DNA from: Embleya scabrispora
Lineage (GTDB): Bacteria; Actinomycetota; Actinomycetes; Streptomycetales; Streptomycetaceae
Direction of reading: 5' to 3'
DNA: 64,000 nt
NCBI RefSeq assembly: GCF_002024165.1
Contig: NZ_MWQN01000001.1
Location: 5,580,001-5,644,000, forward strand
A program made the position numbers and the translations under genes. The number at the start of each line of letters is the position of its first letter. Within the stretch, counting starts at the first letter, position 1. This document shows positions 63,046 through 64,000 of this stretch, one piece after another. Below the pieces are notes generated by a model. It had not been told where the DNA came from. It did not search any database and saw only the letters and a list, made by a program, of their open reading frames with translations.

Positions 63046-64000
63046 ATGGAGCAGCGACATCTCGGCCGCACCGGCCTGCGGGTCTCCCGCATGGGGCTGG
63101 GCACCATGACATGGGGACGAGACACCGACGAGCACGACGCGGCCGACCAGATGAAGGCCTATCTGGACGCCGGTGGGAACTTCGTGGACACCGCCGACGT
63201 ATACGCCGACGGTGAGGCCGAGTACATGATCGGCCGCCTCCTCGACGGGTACATCCCGCGCTCGGAGGTGGTGATCGCGACCAAGGCCGCGAGTGTGCCG
63301 TACAGCGAGCGCCGCTTCGACGGCTCGCGGGGCCACCTGCTCCAGGCGCTCGACCACTCGCTGGCCCGCCTCGGCACGGACCATGTCGACCTGTGGCAGT
63401 TGCACGCGTACGACCCGTCGACGCCGCTGGAGGAGACCCTGCACGCGCTCGACCTGGCGGTCACCAGCGGGCGGGCCAGGTACGTCGGGGTGTCCAACTT
63501 CTCCGGCTGGCAACTGGCGAAGGCGGCCACGTGGCAGTCGGCGGCCCCCGGCCGGGTGGTCGTGGCCAGTACCCAGGTGGAGTACTCGCTGCTGCAGCGC
63601 GGCATCGAACGCGAGGTCCTGCCCGCGGCCCTCGACCTGGGCGTCGGCCTGCTCCCGTGGTCGCCGCTGGGGCGTGGAGTGCTGACGGGCAAATACCGCC
63701 ACGCCATGCCCGCCGACTCCCGGGGCGCCTCCGCCCACATGGGCCCCTTCGTCGCCCCGTACCTGGACGACCACTCCCGCCGCATCGTCGACGCCCTGGC
63801 CACCGCCGCCGACGGCCTGGGGGCGGCCCCGATCGAGGTGGCCCTGGCCTGGGTGCGCGACCGCCCGGGCGTGGTCGCGCCGATCGTGGGCGCGCGCAAC
63901 GCCGGCCAGCTCAGGGCGTCGTTGGCGGCCGAGTCCGTGACGCTTCCCACCGAAATCCGCAACGCGCTGGAGGACGTCTCCCAGCCGATGACGGGCTACC
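63046..64000 (+). CDS. Aldo/keto reductase, partial at the right edge
   Basis: 318 codons are seen, beginning MEQRHLGRTGLRVSRMGLGTM and continuing past the window edge. The catalytic tetrad is recognisable (D in NFVDTADVYADG, Y54-like Tyr in VYADGEAEY, K in VIATKAAS, H in LWQLHAYD), and the NADPH site carries PIVGARNAGQLRASL. It is probably an NADPH-dependent aldo/keto reductase or potassium-channel-beta-like protein; only a few C-terminal residues should be missing. Confidence 0.9.
   Translation, partial: MEQRHLGRTGLRVSRMGLGTMTWGRDTDEHDAADQMKAYLDAGGNFVDTADVYADGEAEYMIGRLLDGYIPRSEVVIATKAASVPYSERRFDGSRGHLLQALDHSLARLGTDHVDLWQLHAYDPSTPLEETLHALDLAVTSGRARYVGVSNFSGWQLAKAATWQSAAPGRVVVASTQVEYSLLQRGIEREVLPAALDLGVGLLPWSPLGRGVLTGKYRHAMPADSRGASAHMGPFVAPYLDDHSRRIVDALATAADGLGAAPIEVALAWVRDRPGVVAPIVGARNAGQLRASLAAESVTLPTEIRNALEDVSQPMTGY

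Overview
This 64 kb window is very GC-rich and reads as chromosomal DNA from a sporulating, aerial-mycelium-forming actinomycete of the Streptomyces group (Streptomyces, Kitasatospora, Embleya or a relative). The evidence is the codon bias, frequent GTG/TTG starts, two chaplin genes (hydrophobic coat proteins of aerial hyphae), a mycothiol ligase gene (mshC) with its usual actinobacterial companions, F420-type oxidoreductases, a DUF5703 gene and candidate leaderless promoters. No phage, transposase, integrase or CRISPR array was seen. Both ends cut a gene: a biotin carboxylase on the left and an aldo/keto reductase on the right.

Layout. 0-9 kb: acyl-CoA carboxylase genes, a His-rich copper-linked protein behind a CsoR-type palindrome, a nucleotidyltransferase, DUF1152 and DUF6745 proteins, and a two-component system. 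9-21 kb: a PAS-GGDEF-EAL cyclic-di-GMP enzyme, an ADP-ribosylglycohydrolase, tRNA-Thr(GGT), an orphan STM4013-type hydrolase, a tightly overlapping four-gene cassette (NUDIX regulator, J-domain pseudokinase, vWA protein, divergent adenylosuccinate synthetase), then etfBA and a VapBC toxin-antitoxin pair. 21-28 kb: transporters, LysR regulators, a Ser/Pro-repeat surface protein with an unusual sorting signal, and an amidohydrolase. 28-35 kb: three overlapping AIM24 genes and an SPFH protein, next to a MoxR ATPase, a CoxE-type vWA protein and a methyltransferase. 35-49 kb: mostly housekeeping and accessory enzymes, transporters and regulators. 49-64 kb: a block with DUF5703, chaplins, M20 peptidase, mshC, the SCO1664 and DUF3090 families, a phosphomutase and CorA, which resembles the mshC/chaplin region of Streptomyces chromosomes.

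The best candidate for an undescribed system is the 13.97-18.45 kb cassette. A NUDIX protein with a C-terminal helix-turn-helix (NrtR-like) is translationally coupled to a protein that joins a J-domain-like HPD segment to a kinase fold lacking the catalytic HRD Asp. A vWA protein follows, itself coupled to a PurA homologue with an altered P-loop. An AT-rich promoter carrying a 9-bp inverted repeat precedes the cassette, and an ADP-ribosylglycohydrolase lies about 1.4 kb upstream. I infer a nucleotide- or ADP-ribose-responsive stress or modification pathway; nothing in the sequence proves it.

Two genes look frameshifted by one missing base in a homopolymer run: the long chaplin (near 50,487-50,491) and the N-terminus of a fatty-acid desaturase (near 43,490). 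Each could be a sequencing error or a real mutation. All family names come from recognising motifs by eye; no database search was run.
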